A stretch of 64,000 nt of DNA from Flavobacteriaceae bacterium (GTDB lineage: Bacteria > Bacteroidota > Bacteroidia > Flavobacteriales > Flavobacteriaceae), in assembly GCA_016764435.1 (NCBI GenBank), contig JAESRX010000009.1:16452-80451 (forward strand), read 5' to 3'. The position numbers were made by a program, and so were the translations under genes. Positions 39,134-48,784 of this stretch are shown here, piece by piece. The notes beneath the pieces were generated by a model that was not told the DNA's origin, did not search any database, and worked only from the letters and a program-made list of their open reading frames with translations. Numbering within the stretch: position 1 is the first letter of the stretch; every line of letters begins with the position of its first letter.

Positions 39134-40309
39134 ATGAAAAAATTATCGACTTACCTTCTTTTAACAGGCTTACTTTTTAGTGGAGCTGGAAACATATACG
39201 CACAGGCTAATTATGCCTTAGCCACCCATGGAAATATCCAAATGCACGCTGGTGCTTCCATTGGCTTCCATACGAACTTAATTAACAATCAGTCTTTTGA
39301 TACTAATTTAGGCTTGGTGGGGTTCTATAGCACTGACGAAACCTTGAGTATTGAAGGAACTCATATTCCACGATTTCACAATTTTGAAGTGGATACAAAA
39401 TACAATTTAGAACTGTATACTTCGGTAGATGTTCTAAACGACATGTCCTTTATAAATGGACTTATCATCACGCCTAGAGACGAAGTAAACATCGCCTTAA
39501 ACTACTTGTCTAATTCTATGTTTGCCGGAGAATCCGACCTTACCTATATAGATGGATATGCCAGTGTTATTGGAATTGAAAATTTTACATTTCCGATAGG
39601 AGATGACGACCGCTTAAGGCCCTTAATAATCCCTGAAAATACAAGCTTTTTTAAAGCTGCTTATTTTTTCGAGGATCCAAACAGTCCGGATTATTTCAAT
39701 GATAATTTTGACACCGACCAACTTGTCAATACCCTTACCAATGTAAGTACACTAGAATTTTGGGACCTTAATGGCGCCGAAGAAACATCCGTTACCTTAA
39801 CATGGGACGATGTAAGTGACCTGCATGGATTGACGCCTATTCTTAAAAAATTACGTGTCGTAGGTTGGAATAAAAACACTTTAAAATGGGACAACTTAGG
39901 AAATACAGGCTTCACAGGTGGATTTAGTAATGGAAGCATTAGCTCCATTCCTTTTACCCCAAACGACTACGAAGTCATTACCTTAGGATCTGATTTAAGA
40001 GGTGTCTTAAGTCCCGATGTTATTACGGATAATATCAACTATGTGATCAGTCCGAATGAGGATGGTGTGAATGATTATTTAGTCTTCGACAATATTGAAG
40101 TATTTTACAACAATCAATTGACCATCTACAACCGATGGGGATCATTGGTTTATAAAGCCATTGACTATAAAAATTCTTGGGATGGAACTTCTGATCATAG
40201 TTTAACCATCTCACAAACCAAGAAACTTCCTACCGGAACTTATTTTTATGTATTGTACTTGAATGACAAGTCCAAGACTAGAAAAGGATGGGTGTATATT
40301 ACTCGTTAA
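39134..40309 (+). CDS. Gliding-motility-associated type B sorting-domain protein
   Basis: 391 residues, signal peptide 1-24 ending YAQ. The final 85 residues form the CHU_C/type B type IX secretion domain: VISPNEDGVNDYLVF, then YNRWGSLVYK, WDGTSD and LPTGTYFYVLYLND ... KTRKGWVYITR. Type B cargo is exported by the type IX system and typically needs a PorP/SprF-like partner, often encoded next to it; none is found here. The body (about 30-290) is beta-rich and lacks the EGD block of the array, but carries HAGASIGFHTNLIN and IEGTHIPRFHNFEV segments seen in other flavobacterial surface proteins. Its 3' end overlaps the converging DinB-family gene by 11 bases. Confidence 0.85.
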   Translation: MKKLSTYLLLTGLLFSGAGNIYAQANYALATHGNIQMHAGASIGFHTNLINNQSFDTNLGLVGFYSTDETLSIEGTHIPRFHNFEVDTKYNLELYTSVDVLNDMSFINGLIITPRDEVNIALNYLSNSMFAGESDLTYIDGYASVIGIENFTFPIGDDDRLRPLIIPENTSFFKAAYFFEDPNSPDYFNDNFDTDQLVNTLTNVSTLEFWDLNGAEETSVTLTWDDVSDLHGLTPILKKLRVVGWNKNTLKWDNLGNTGFTGGFSNGSISSIPFTPNDYEVITLGSDLRGVLSPDVITDNINYVISPNEDGVNDYLVFDNIEVFYNNQLTIYNRWGSLVYKAIDYKNSWDGTSDHSLTISQTKKLPTGTYFYVLYLNDKSKTRKGWVYITR

Positions 40310-40802
40310 GGCTCTTTACCGATTTTCGTGGCGTGGTTGGATTGAATCCAAAATCACTGTCTGGAATTTCTATTCCCAATTGAGTTATGATGTAACCGAT
40401 ACTTGCAAAATGATGAATGGCATGACTATGTGCCTGAATTAAAGTACTTGCAAAAGTGTACTTCACTTGAACCACTCCCAAGCCCAAATCGTCAGAAACT
40501 AAAATTAGGTCCTCGTATTGAGAAGGAGTGACAGCCCGTAATGATTCAATTATTTTTTGAAAATAGGCAATGCCTTCTGTCGTTTTTTGAGAAGCCAATT
40601 CCATGCGTTTTCTTGCCGAAAAATCCACATTATTCACAGGAACCCCTTCAAAGATACACTCAAAAATATCACCTACATGGCGTATATGAACTCCGATACT
40701 GGCATAATATGGAGCTACAGATGTATCCGTATAAGACGTGTCCGTAATTGTTTCTAATAATTTTATTCCGCGCTGTAGATTCTTAATGATGGCTGCTGTC
40801 AT
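40299..40802 (-). CDS. DinB-family protein
   Basis: A 167-residue protein of the DinB/YfiT four-helix-bundle family. Likely metal-ligand histidines are seen at about residue 40 (IGVHIRHVGDIFE) and in the HSHAIHHFASIGYI segment near 127-140. Members include bacillithiol- or mycothiol-dependent transferases and stress-related proteins; the activity here is unknown. Nothing links it to the surface array except convergence with its last gene. Confidence 0.8.
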   Translation of the reverse strand: MTAAIIKNLQRGIKLLETITDTSYTDTSVAPYYASIGVHIRHVGDIFECIFEGVPVNNVDFSARKRMELASQKTTEGIAYFQKIIESLRAVTPSQYEDLILVSDDLGLGVVQVKYTFASTLIQAHSHAIHHFASIGYIITQLGIEIPDSDFGFNPTTPRKSVKSLNE

Positions 40803-41229
40803 ATAATTCTGAAGGTATTTTAAGTAAATATAGTTTAATTAAATCAGTTTTCTTACAAGAATACGCATCGCTACCTTCCTAAAACAGCAACAGCCCTTGG
40901 CAACAATTAACGTAGTTTCAACCGATACACCGTGTTTTTAAAAAAAACAATCTCATGAACGCATTACTCCTAGACTAAAAAATATGCGTCACAACAATTG
41001 TGAATATTCAAGACACCTCTATGCAAAGAAACAGTTTCTAAACTACGGTTATAAGGAACAATACTGGAGTTTCAAGCTGAAAAAATACGATACAAACCTC
41101 AACTACAAGACATTAGATTACCTTCATAAACCCACCTCACATTGCTTCTGTAACAAATATCACATTACAAGACTCAAAAAAAGCGTACATTTAAGTATTA
41201 ATTGATTTAATTATATAAATATTCGTACT
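40803..41229. other. Non-coding stretch with a degenerate promoter-like site
   Basis: About 430 bases. A 73-codon plus-strand frame at 40984-41205 has skewed composition and no recognisable family, so I do not call it. AAAAAAAGCG-TACATTTA at 41176-41193 repeats the promoter context seen before the first and last array genes, with the last G changed to A and no gene following. Confidence 0.5.
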
Positions 41230-41270
41230 AAAAGCCTCCTAATACCCACTATTATGAGGCTTTTTTCTAG
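41230..41270. terminator. Bidirectional terminator at the end of the polysaccharide operon
   Basis: AAAAGCCTC pairs with GAGGCTTTTT around a 17-base loop, immediately downstream of the minus-strand flippase gene. Confidence 0.65.
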
Positions 41271-41274
41271 CACT

Positions 41275-42759
41275 TTAGAACCATTCTCTTCTCTTTTTAA
41301 ACAAGGCCGTTACGAGCTCATTTGCATCCTTAGATATTCTTAAATAATAGACCACTAAAAAATACAACACCGTAACAATCCCACTTTTACACAGGATGTT
41401 TACCCATGGATTAAAGTTAAAATCCCAAGTTACAAATCCGGCATAAAACACGATGAGCACCACCGCTAAGAGCATCGACTTATGACTAAACGGAGAGAAC
41501 TTAAAGGTAGATTTCACAAACCACAACTTGAGCGTATTAAACACCAACACCACTATAAATGTAGAAAATGCCGCTCCATTCATTCCCATTGTCGGAATTA
41601 AATAACTATTTAAAAAATAGACACTCAAAGCCATTAAAACCCCATAAGGAAGTAGGACACGAAAATGGGAAGAATTAGAAATAATAGCCCCGTTATTCCC
41701 TAAGATCATATGGTATAATTTGGTCAATGAAATCATCAAGACAATAGGAATTCCAAGTGTATAATTTTCCGTGTGCAAGGTCGATTCCATAAAAGCATAC
41801 AGCTGTCGGATATTTACATTGATTAAAATAAACAACCATCCGGAGACTAACATCAAATTAATAGAGATTTGCTTATAAAGAGAGGCTATTTTCTTCCAAT
41901 CGTTTTGATTGATGGCCAATGCCGTGATTGGATTTACTATTTGAGACATCGCCCTTCCAGGCATTTCTACGACAGATCCTATATAAATAGCCACCGAGTA
42001 ATACGCAGTAATGGCAATCGCTTCATGCTGTGGCAACATGAATTTATCGATATCTAATAAAATGGTACCCGCAGAACCCGCCAGAATAACATAAGAAGTA
42101 TATTTTAAAATAGCGCCTAAATTAGCGGGAACTTGCCATCTTAGGACTGGTTTTCTCAAGTAAAAAGCATAGCACATCATCAATAATACACGTACAAAAT
42201 AACCTGCCGTGAGAAAATAGATAAAGGCTGTTTTTGAAAATAAACCGGCACTAAATCCGATCAATAAAAAAAAGACAACGGCCCTAGGAAAAATCTCCTT
42301 TAATAAGTTTCCAAATACCGATTTGAGTTGCACTTTAGACCAGGCATAAAATATTTCAAAATAGGCCGTAGCCACGGCGATGAGATAAATAACAAATGTA
42401 TATTGCTTTACGATCGGGTTTTCTACCGAGAGCCATTCGGAAATAGCCTCATAAAAAAGGTTTCCAATGAAGGCAAAAGGAAGCGCGATAAACAGTGGCA
42501 TAACAAGCATCGTAAATAAAAACCTATCCTGTTCTTTCGGATCGGTATAGCCTGCATAAAATTTAATAATGGTGTATTGCACCCCAAATGCCGTTAGTGG
42601 CATTAATAAATTAGAACTAGACAATAAAAAGGTCACCAAGCCATAGTATTCCTCTTGTAAAAATCGAGGATAAAACCAAATAGTATTGACTGCACCAATG
42701 GCAAACCCTACAATTATAAGGAGCGTATTTTTAAACGATTGCTTGAGTACTATTCCCAT
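41275..42759 (-). CDS. Polysaccharide flippase (Wzx/MATE-like)
   Basis: A 494-residue integral membrane protein with about 12-14 hydrophobic helices, of the polysaccharide-biosynthesis flippase type that moves lipid-linked sugar units across the inner membrane. The N-terminus IVLKQSFKNTLLIIVGFAIGAVNTIWFYPRFL is characteristic. It is the last gene of a six-gene minus-strand operon, 12 bases behind wecB, consistent with export of the glycan built by the neighbouring glycosyltransferases. Confidence 0.88.
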   Translation of the reverse strand: MGIVLKQSFKNTLLIIVGFAIGAVNTIWFYPRFLQEEYYGLVTFLLSSSNLLMPLTAFGVQYTIIKFYAGYTDPKEQDRFLFTMLVMPLFIALPFAFIGNLFYEAISEWLSVENPIVKQYTFVIYLIAVATAYFEIFYAWSKVQLKSVFGNLLKEIFPRAVVFFLLIGFSAGLFSKTAFIYFLTAGYFVRVLLMMCYAFYLRKPVLRWQVPANLGAILKYTSYVILAGSAGTILLDIDKFMLPQHEAIAITAYYSVAIYIGSVVEMPGRAMSQIVNPITALAINQNDWKKIASLYKQISINLMLVSGWLFILINVNIRQLYAFMESTLHTENYTLGIPIVLMISLTKLYHMILGNNGAIISNSSHFRVLLPYGVLMALSVYFLNSYLIPTMGMNGAAFSTFIVVLVFNTLKLWFVKSTFKFSPFSHKSMLLAVVLIVFYAGFVTWDFNFNPWVNILCKSGIVTVLYFLVVYYLRISKDANELVTALFKKRREWF

Positions 42760-42771
42760 CGTAGTATTTTT

Positions 42772-43857
42772 TTATGCGTCTATTAATTGTTGGATTTCCT
42801 TGACAATAGTGCTCCCAATGTCCTCACCAAATAAATCCATAGAGAAATCGCTTTCTTTCGTTTTAAATGCAGTGTAAGCATCTACCATTTTTTTCGGATC
42901 ACTTCCTACAATACACGCAAAATGATGCTGTACCAATTCCACCCACTCGGTTTCTGTACGTGCAATTACACAATGCTTTTTATGAAAAAAGGCTTCTTTC
43001 TGCAAACCGCCACTGTCCGTCACCACTAAAGAGCAATGCTTTAACAGCTCCATCATGTCAAAATAACCCACAGGAGGAATGCATGTAATATTATAATGCA
43101 GCTGGTGTTTCTCTAACAGTGCCTTAGTTCTAGGATGTAAAGGAACAATTACCTGTTCCTTTTTTGCTATTTCTTCCAATCCCTGAAAAATGGCCTTTAA
43201 TTTAGAAAGGTCATCTGTGTTTTCTTGCCGGTGGATGGTCGCCAAAACAAAAGGGGTGTTTGTGAGCCCTAAGCGAGCAATTAGCTTAGATTTTTCTGCA
43301 GAAAAACGACTGTAATACTGGACGGCATCTTTCATAATATCACCACTATTCACTACCCTATTCTCTATATTTCCATAACCTTCTAATTCCAAATTATCCA
43401 TCGCTTGCTGGGTAGGACAGATTAACAAATCAGAAATTCTATCCGTTAGAATTCTGTTAATTTCTTCTGGCATTTGCATATTAAAAGAACGTAAACCTGC
43501 TTCAATATGCACCAATTTAATGCCTAATTTTTTCGCTGCCAATGCGCCAGCTAATGTAGAATTTGTATCCCCAAAAACCACCACAGCTTCCGGCTTTTCA
43601 AGAAGTAACACTTGTTCTATTTCCGTCAACATTTGACCTGTCATCGCACCATGCGACAATCCATTAATGTTTAAATGATACTTAGGCGTAGGAATGCCCA
43701 TTTCTTCAAAAAACACCGCACTCATATTGGCATCATAATGCTGTCCTGTATGGATAATTACTTCCGTTATGGTAGCACATTTAGCGAGTTCTCTACTTAA
43801 CACGGCTCCTTTTATAAACTGGGGGCGTGCGCCTAATATGGTGACTATTTTTTTCAA
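42772..43857 (-). CDS. wecB: UDP-N-acetylglucosamine 2-epimerase (non-hydrolysing)
   Basis: Makes UDP-ManNAc from UDP-GlcNAc for surface polysaccharide. The 361-residue protein has the GT-B-like fold with LGARPQFIKGAVLSREL at the start, HTGQHYDANMS at about 37-47, FGDTNSTLAGALAAKKLGI, HIEAGLRSFN and VTDSGGLQKEA, all family hallmarks. The usual partner UDP-ManNAc dehydrogenase (WecC) is not in the window. It lies 8 bases after the glycosyltransferase gene. Confidence 0.95.
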   Translation of the reverse strand: MKKIVTILGARPQFIKGAVLSRELAKCATITEVIIHTGQHYDANMSAVFFEEMGIPTPKYHLNINGLSHGAMTGQMLTEIEQVLLLEKPEAVVVFGDTNSTLAGALAAKKLGIKLVHIEAGLRSFNMQMPEEINRILTDRISDLLICPTQQAMDNLELEGYGNIENRVVNSGDIMKDAVQYYSRFSAEKSKLIARLGLTNTPFVLATIHRQENTDDLSKLKAIFQGLEEIAKKEQVIVPLHPRTKALLEKHQLHYNITCIPPVGYFDMMELLKHCSLVVTDSGGLQKEAFFHKKHCVIARTETEWVELVQHHFACIVGSDPKKMVDAYTAFKTKESDFSMDLFGEDIGSTIVKEIQQLIDA

Positions 43858-43865
43858 TTACTTAC

Positions 43866-45161
43866 TTATTTAGTGGTTGCTTGTACCAAAGTACATATTA
43901 TTTTTGAGAGTGATTTTGTCAAGTTTTTTCTATGAAATTGTTCTATATCCTGCGCAGTACTCACTAAGACCTTCTTTTTATAATCCTTGTAAAAATCTAG
44001 CAATGTCTTTTTTAAGCGCTCCTTTTCAGTAAAACCGACACAAACCCCTGCCTTACAATCCCTTAAAATAGCCGCTAAATCACCTTCCCTAGGCGCCAAA
44101 GCAATTATAGGGCGATGTGCATTTAAATACTCAAATATTTTCCCTGTTAAAATCCCCTTTGCACTGGGCACGTTATTTACAGAAAGTAATAATACCTGTG
44201 ATTTTTTTTGAAATTCCAATACCTGCTCATGCGGTACATAATTAGTAATCGTCACCTGCGCTTCCAATCCATGCGCTTTTATAGAGGTCCGTACTTCAGG
44301 CGCAATTTTACCGATTAAATTCAAGGTAAAATCATTTTCAAACTCTTTACTCTCTTGGCATAATTCAGAAATAGCCTCCCATAAAATAGCATGGTTTCTA
44401 TCATTATTCATCAAGCCTATATGGGTCAAGCTAAATTTCAGGTCCAATACCGCCTCGGCTGTAAACTCCGGTGTAGTATCAAAACCATTGTAAATAACAT
44501 GGGTGTTTTTATTGAGTTTTTGATATGTTTCTTGCATGGTTTTCCCTACCACTAATACCGCATCTGCGGTCTGAACCACCGCTTTCTCCAGTTGGAAATG
44601 TCGTTTTTTAGAGGCCACAGTCAAGGGCAATTGATGAAAATAATCAATGTCCGTCCATGGGTCTCTAAAATCTGCGATCCAAGGAAGCTTAGACGCCTCT
44701 TTTAACGCTTTTGCTATCAAATGGACACTATGTGGCGGCCCTGTAGATATAAGCAGGTCCACATGGTGTTCCTGCACATAGGTTTTCAATCTTTTTACAG
44801 AAGGCTGAATCCAAAATTTACGCGCATCAGGAATAAAATAGTTGGCCCTTATATATTGCATTATTTTACCAGCGACAGAAGGATTTGGGTTTAAAAAACC
44901 GGCACTTACACCTTTGTTTTTACTTCCTAAAAACGAAAACAAATCATTGGGTTCCCAAATAGGTTGCCTGAGCACCTCCACGCCTTTAGGTATTTCATTC
45001 TTCAAGCTTTCATCACAGATGGCATAAGAAGGATTGTCTACGGTAAACACAATCGGTTCTATGCCAAAATCTCGTAAATATTTTACAAATTTTAACCAGC
45101 GTTGTACGCCAGACCCACCTGCTGGTGGCCAATAATAAGTTATGATGAGTGCTTTTATCAC
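43866..45161 (-). CDS. Glycosyltransferase, GT4 family (WcaI/WbuB-like)
   Basis: About 431 residues with a GT-B fold. N-terminal ALIITYYWPPAGGSGVQRWLKFVKYLRD is the classic start of this subgroup; TGPPHSVHLIAKAL and TGKIFEYLNAHRPIIALAP (donor-binding E-x7-E-like region) follow. I prefer a GTG start at 45161, directly after the upstream stop; an ATG at 45188 would overlap the previous gene by 26 bases and add nine residues. The sugar and acceptor are unknown. Confidence 0.88.
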   Translation of the reverse strand: MIKALIITYYWPPAGGSGVQRWLKFVKYLRDFGIEPIVFTVDNPSYAICDESLKNEIPKGVEVLRQPIWEPNDLFSFLGSKNKGVSAGFLNPNPSVAGKIMQYIRANYFIPDARKFWIQPSVKRLKTYVQEHHVDLLISTGPPHSVHLIAKALKEASKLPWIADFRDPWTDIDYFHQLPLTVASKKRHFQLEKAVVQTADAVLVVGKTMQETYQKLNKNTHVIYNGFDTTPEFTAEAVLDLKFSLTHIGLMNNDRNHAILWEAISELCQESKEFENDFTLNLIGKIAPEVRTSIKAHGLEAQVTITNYVPHEQVLEFQKKSQVLLLSVNNVPSAKGILTGKIFEYLNAHRPIIALAPREGDLAAILRDCKAGVCVGFTEKERLKKTLLDFYKDYKKKVLVSTAQDIEQFHRKNLTKSLSKIICTLVQATTK

Positions 45162-45162
45162 C

Positions 45163-46350
45163 TTAGACGATATTTTTATATAATTCAATCAAATTTTTAG
45201 AGGCTTTCTCCCAGCAAAACTCCTCTACAATAAATGCTTTCCCGTTTGCGCCCATAGTAGCTCTCAGCGCATCATCCTGTAACAAAACAGTTACTTTCTC
45301 AGAAAAATCCGTCGCGTTGCGTTCTCTATGTACCAATCCTGTTTGAGTCCGTTCTATCAATGTTTTCTGAGCCGTAGCATCACTGACCAATAAGGGTTTT
45401 TCAAAACTCATGTATTGAAATAATTTATTGGCATAGGCTACATCGTGCTGTATATTTCGGTGCAAGGGCGATAAACAAATAGTGCTTGCCATAATATACG
45501 ATGGAAATAAGGCTACATTTTGCCAACCTTCAAAATCTACATAAGACGTACAATTTAACGCTTTCACTTGTTTTTTCAACACCGCATCTGAGGAATTTTT
45601 TCCTACAATCACTAATTTGATCCTTGGAAATTTAGCCCTCAATAAAGGCATCGCTTCTATCACTGTTTGCAACCCTCTACGGAGTCCCGTATCACCAAGG
45701 TATAATAATACCTGATTGTTTTTATAGCGATCTATTATTTGTGAATCAATCTGTGCATCTTCATAAAAAGACGCCAATACGGTATTGGGAACCAATTTAA
45801 TTTTAGAGGCACTGATTTGTGTACGTCCGACCACTTCCGCTATGAATTCATTGGAAACTGTAATAACATTTGTGGCCTTATGAATGAATTCTTCTTCCTT
45901 TTTTTTCCATCGTTTGGAGGAAATTAAATACTTTCCCGGAAACTTTTGAGTATGCGGATAGTATTTTAATATCTCTGGCATATTGTCGTGTAAATCCAAC
46001 ACTGTTGGCAATTTTAACGTTTTATTTGCCCAGAAAGCCGCCTCTGCTACACGGATGTCGTGTATGTGTATCACGTCAATCGCATTGTCCTTTAAAAAAG
46101 AGTGAATTGCTCCTTTTAAAAGCATAGAATACACGGGGATTGTATAGGCCAAGGCCGATAATTTATAGGTAATTTTATTAGACAGATGCCTTTTCACCTG
46201 AATCCCACGAATCTCCTCCTCCAGCTGTTCACCACCATAAGTAAGGCAAAACAAAAATACATTATGTCCTTCTTTTAGTAAAGAAACAGCTTCGTTTTCC
46301 ACCCTTGGATCGGGAGGAAATGTCTTGTCCAATAGCATTCCTATATTCAT
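45163..46350 (-). CDS. Glycosyltransferase, GT4 family
   Basis: 395 residues with GT-B architecture: NIGMLLDKTFPPDPRVENEAVSL at the N-terminus, VIHIHDIRVAEAAFWA, and in the C-terminal Rossmann domain YLGDTGLRRGLQTVIEAMP and KLFQYMSFEKPLLVSDA (donor site). It probably adds one sugar to a surface glycan; specificity cannot be read. It begins one base after the YfhO-family gene ends and leads directly into the second glycosyltransferase. Confidence 0.9.
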   Translation of the reverse strand: MNIGMLLDKTFPPDPRVENEAVSLLKEGHNVFLFCLTYGGEQLEEEIRGIQVKRHLSNKITYKLSALAYTIPVYSMLLKGAIHSFLKDNAIDVIHIHDIRVAEAAFWANKTLKLPTVLDLHDNMPEILKYYPHTQKFPGKYLISSKRWKKKEEEFIHKATNVITVSNEFIAEVVGRTQISASKIKLVPNTVLASFYEDAQIDSQIIDRYKNNQVLLYLGDTGLRRGLQTVIEAMPLLRAKFPRIKLVIVGKNSSDAVLKKQVKALNCTSYVDFEGWQNVALFPSYIMASTICLSPLHRNIQHDVAYANKLFQYMSFEKPLLVSDATAQKTLIERTQTGLVHRERNATDFSEKVTVLLQDDALRATMGANGKAFIVEEFCWEKASKNLIELYKNIV

Positions 46351-46351
46351 C

Positions 46352-48784
46352 CTAAACTCTTTTTTTTCTATAGTCCCTAAAAAACCAAAGACCGGCTATT
46401 CCTACTAACAGTATAAAACTCACCAAGCTGATCAATCCTCCGGTGGCAATTACAGTCGGTTCAAATTTAAAGACTAGCGTATGCCTTCCTGCTGGAATTT
46501 CCATGGCGCGCAAGACATAATTAGCTCTAAAATGTGTTGTTTTTTCTCCATCCAAATAGGCATTCCATCCCGGCTGGTAATACATTTCTGAAAACACTGC
46601 CAATTGTGGTGTGGTCGCAAATGTTTTATACTGTAATTCATTCGCTTTATAATGCGTCAATTTAATAATTGCCGTGCTATCCTTTGGAATGTTTAATTCG
46701 GTAGGAGTGAATTGTTTTTCATTGACAATCAACTCGTTTTTCGAATCAAAAATTTCACTTTTCAAGCCCTGAATTTCCGCATTCGCAGTCCCAACCATTT
46801 TAATTTTGGAAACAAACCATGCATTCCCATTGGCCTCCGTATTTTGTTCTGCATTTAAGCGTCCTTCTTCCCCTGTAAATATAAAATACTTGACATTTAA
46901 CATGTTTAAAACCTCCATGTTATTACTGGCAATATGGTGGTAATACAATTCCTGATAACGACCTGGTTTGGCCGCATGATACCCTCCTATAGATTTATGA
47001 AAATAAGAAGTTGCCCCATCATTCATTGGATTTCCAGATAAATTTGCCACGCGGTAATAACTGGTATCTTTTAATATTTCCTTATCAATCGCAGTAGCAA
47101 CAAACGGTTTATCTACTTTACGTGCCGCTATAAAATTAGTTTCATTGACGTAATTATAAGCGACCGTAGTCATGTCAAATAATAACAATCCTCCCATCAA
47201 AAGAATACTTAGATCTCTTTTTAATTTCTCTTGTAAAAACAGCCATAACACTCCAGCTGCCGCTACTACTAATAATAATGTTCTTAAACTATCTGAAAAA
47301 AACATCGCTTTTCGATCCGTCTGAATCGCATCTGCTAACCCTGGAAGCATTTGATCATACTGCCCATCCCCGACTCCAATAAAATCGAAAACCGTAGTCC
47401 CTAAAACCATAAATAAGGTGGCCAAACCACCGGTAATAAGCACTGAATATTTTAAATATTTTAGTTTAATTTCTTTCGGTATACCTTCCGACAATAACTC
47501 TTTTAAGCCGAGTATTCCCAGTAAAGGAATGGCTATTTCAACCATAACTTGCATCGAAGAAACTGCCCTAAATTTTGAATATAAAGGCATGTAATCAATA
47601 AAGAAATCCGTCAAAAAAGAAAGGTTTTTACCCCAACTTAAAACAATAAAGAAAATAACCGTGGCTAGCAACCATTTTTTTAGCGTTCCTTTTACCATAA
47701 ATAAACCTAGGATAAAAAGGAAAATAAAAACAGCCCCAATATAAGCGGGCGCCGAAACTCCCGGTTGTGTCCCCCAGTAAGTAGGTGCTCTATAAGACCA
47801 ATCCATGGCTTGTCTAGGAGAAACCTTCCCCTTTAAAAAACGATAAATTTGAGAATCCATTCCCACATTTTCTACACTTGCCCCACCCATAAAACGTGGG
47901 ATGAACAAATTAAATGTTTCTAATTTCCCATAACTATAGGCTGTGATATATTCTTTAGCAAGTCCATTGGTTTGTTTTTTAGGACTTCCGTCTTCATTAA
48001 TGGTCAAATCACTTTTTCCTCTGGTACTATGCGCCACATATTCTTTGGTCGCAAGTAAACTGGAGGCATTGGTCCCAATAGCCAAGAGTACAGCGACACT
48101 TAAGATAGCCAATTGCTTTCCTAAAACTGCCAATTGACGCTCCTTAATCGCCGTGATTAGTTTAAATACGCCTAAAATAAGCACCGAAAACAACAAGTAA
48201 TATGTCATTTGAGGATGGCTTGCATTTATCTCCAAGGCCATGGCAAATGCGGTCAGTATAAACCCCCACAAATACCTTTTTTGGAAAACCAATAATATCC
48301 CCGATAAGACCAATGGAATATAGCCAATAGCATGTGCTTTTGCATTGTGACCTACCCCTAATATGATGATGAAATAGGTGGAAAACCCAAAAGCTAAAGC
48401 GCCAATCAGCGCCAATTTCCAATCACATTTAAGCGTAATTAATAGGACAAAAAATCCTAGAAAATACAAAAATAAATAATCAGCAGGACGTGGTAAAAAA
48501 CGAACGATACTGTCTATTTTCTTTATAAAATCGTTTGGATAATAAGTACTTACTTGATATGACGGCATACCGCCAAAGGCCGCATTGGTCCAATACGGTT
48601 CTTCATCGAATGTCGCTCTATAATCAACAATTTCTTTGGACATACCTATAAACTGCCGAATATCAGATTGCTCAATTTTTTTCCCTTCCAATACTGGATG
48701 AAAATAAACAAGTGAAACTAAGGCAAAAACAAGGACGGAAACAAGGTAGGGTACTCCTTTTTTTAAGAACATACTATTCATCAT
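46352..48784 (-). CDS. YfhO-family large membrane protein
   Basis: An 810-residue protein with about twelve N-terminal and several further hydrophobic helices and a C-terminal soluble beta-rich region (about 600-780) ending in one last helix. This matches the YfhO/DUF6044-type family, which in Gram-positives is implicated in glycosylation of lipoteichoic acid; in Bacteroidota a lipid-carrier glycosyltransferase role is only inferred. QMTYYLLFSVLILGVFKL and GRYQELYYHHIASNNMEVLNMLNVKYFI fit the family. The start overlaps the DUF4834 gene by 11 bases; an internal ATG at 48772 is possible. Confidence 0.85.
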   Translation of the reverse strand: MMNSMFLKKGVPYLVSVLVFALVSLVYFHPVLEGKKIEQSDIRQFIGMSKEIVDYRATFDEEPYWTNAAFGGMPSYQVSTYYPNDFIKKIDSIVRFLPRPADYLFLYFLGFFVLLITLKCDWKLALIGALAFGFSTYFIIILGVGHNAKAHAIGYIPLVLSGILLVFQKRYLWGFILTAFAMALEINASHPQMTYYLLFSVLILGVFKLITAIKERQLAVLGKQLAILSVAVLLAIGTNASSLLATKEYVAHSTRGKSDLTINEDGSPKKQTNGLAKEYITAYSYGKLETFNLFIPRFMGGASVENVGMDSQIYRFLKGKVSPRQAMDWSYRAPTYWGTQPGVSAPAYIGAVFIFLFILGLFMVKGTLKKWLLATVIFFIVLSWGKNLSFLTDFFIDYMPLYSKFRAVSSMQVMVEIAIPLLGILGLKELLSEGIPKEIKLKYLKYSVLITGGLATLFMVLGTTVFDFIGVGDGQYDQMLPGLADAIQTDRKAMFFSDSLRTLLLVVAAAGVLWLFLQEKLKRDLSILLMGGLLLFDMTTVAYNYVNETNFIAARKVDKPFVATAIDKEILKDTSYYRVANLSGNPMNDGATSYFHKSIGGYHAAKPGRYQELYYHHIASNNMEVLNMLNVKYFIFTGEEGRLNAEQNTEANGNAWFVSKIKMVGTANAEIQGLKSEIFDSKNELIVNEKQFTPTELNIPKDSTAIIKLTHYKANELQYKTFATTPQLAVFSEMYYQPGWNAYLDGEKTTHFRANYVLRAMEIPAGRHTLVFKFEPTVIATGGLISLVSFILLVGIAGLWFFRDYRKKRV

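Noticed and set aside
27127..40309. The array as a prophage tail module
   Set aside because: Every member has a signal peptide, and no tail tube, baseplate, capsid, integrase or lysis gene is in the window.
40984..41205. 73-codon plus-strand frame between the DinB-family gene and the polysaccharide operon
   Set aside because: Skewed, Lys/Tyr/His-rich composition, no motif and no promoter at a sensible distance; most likely a chance frame.
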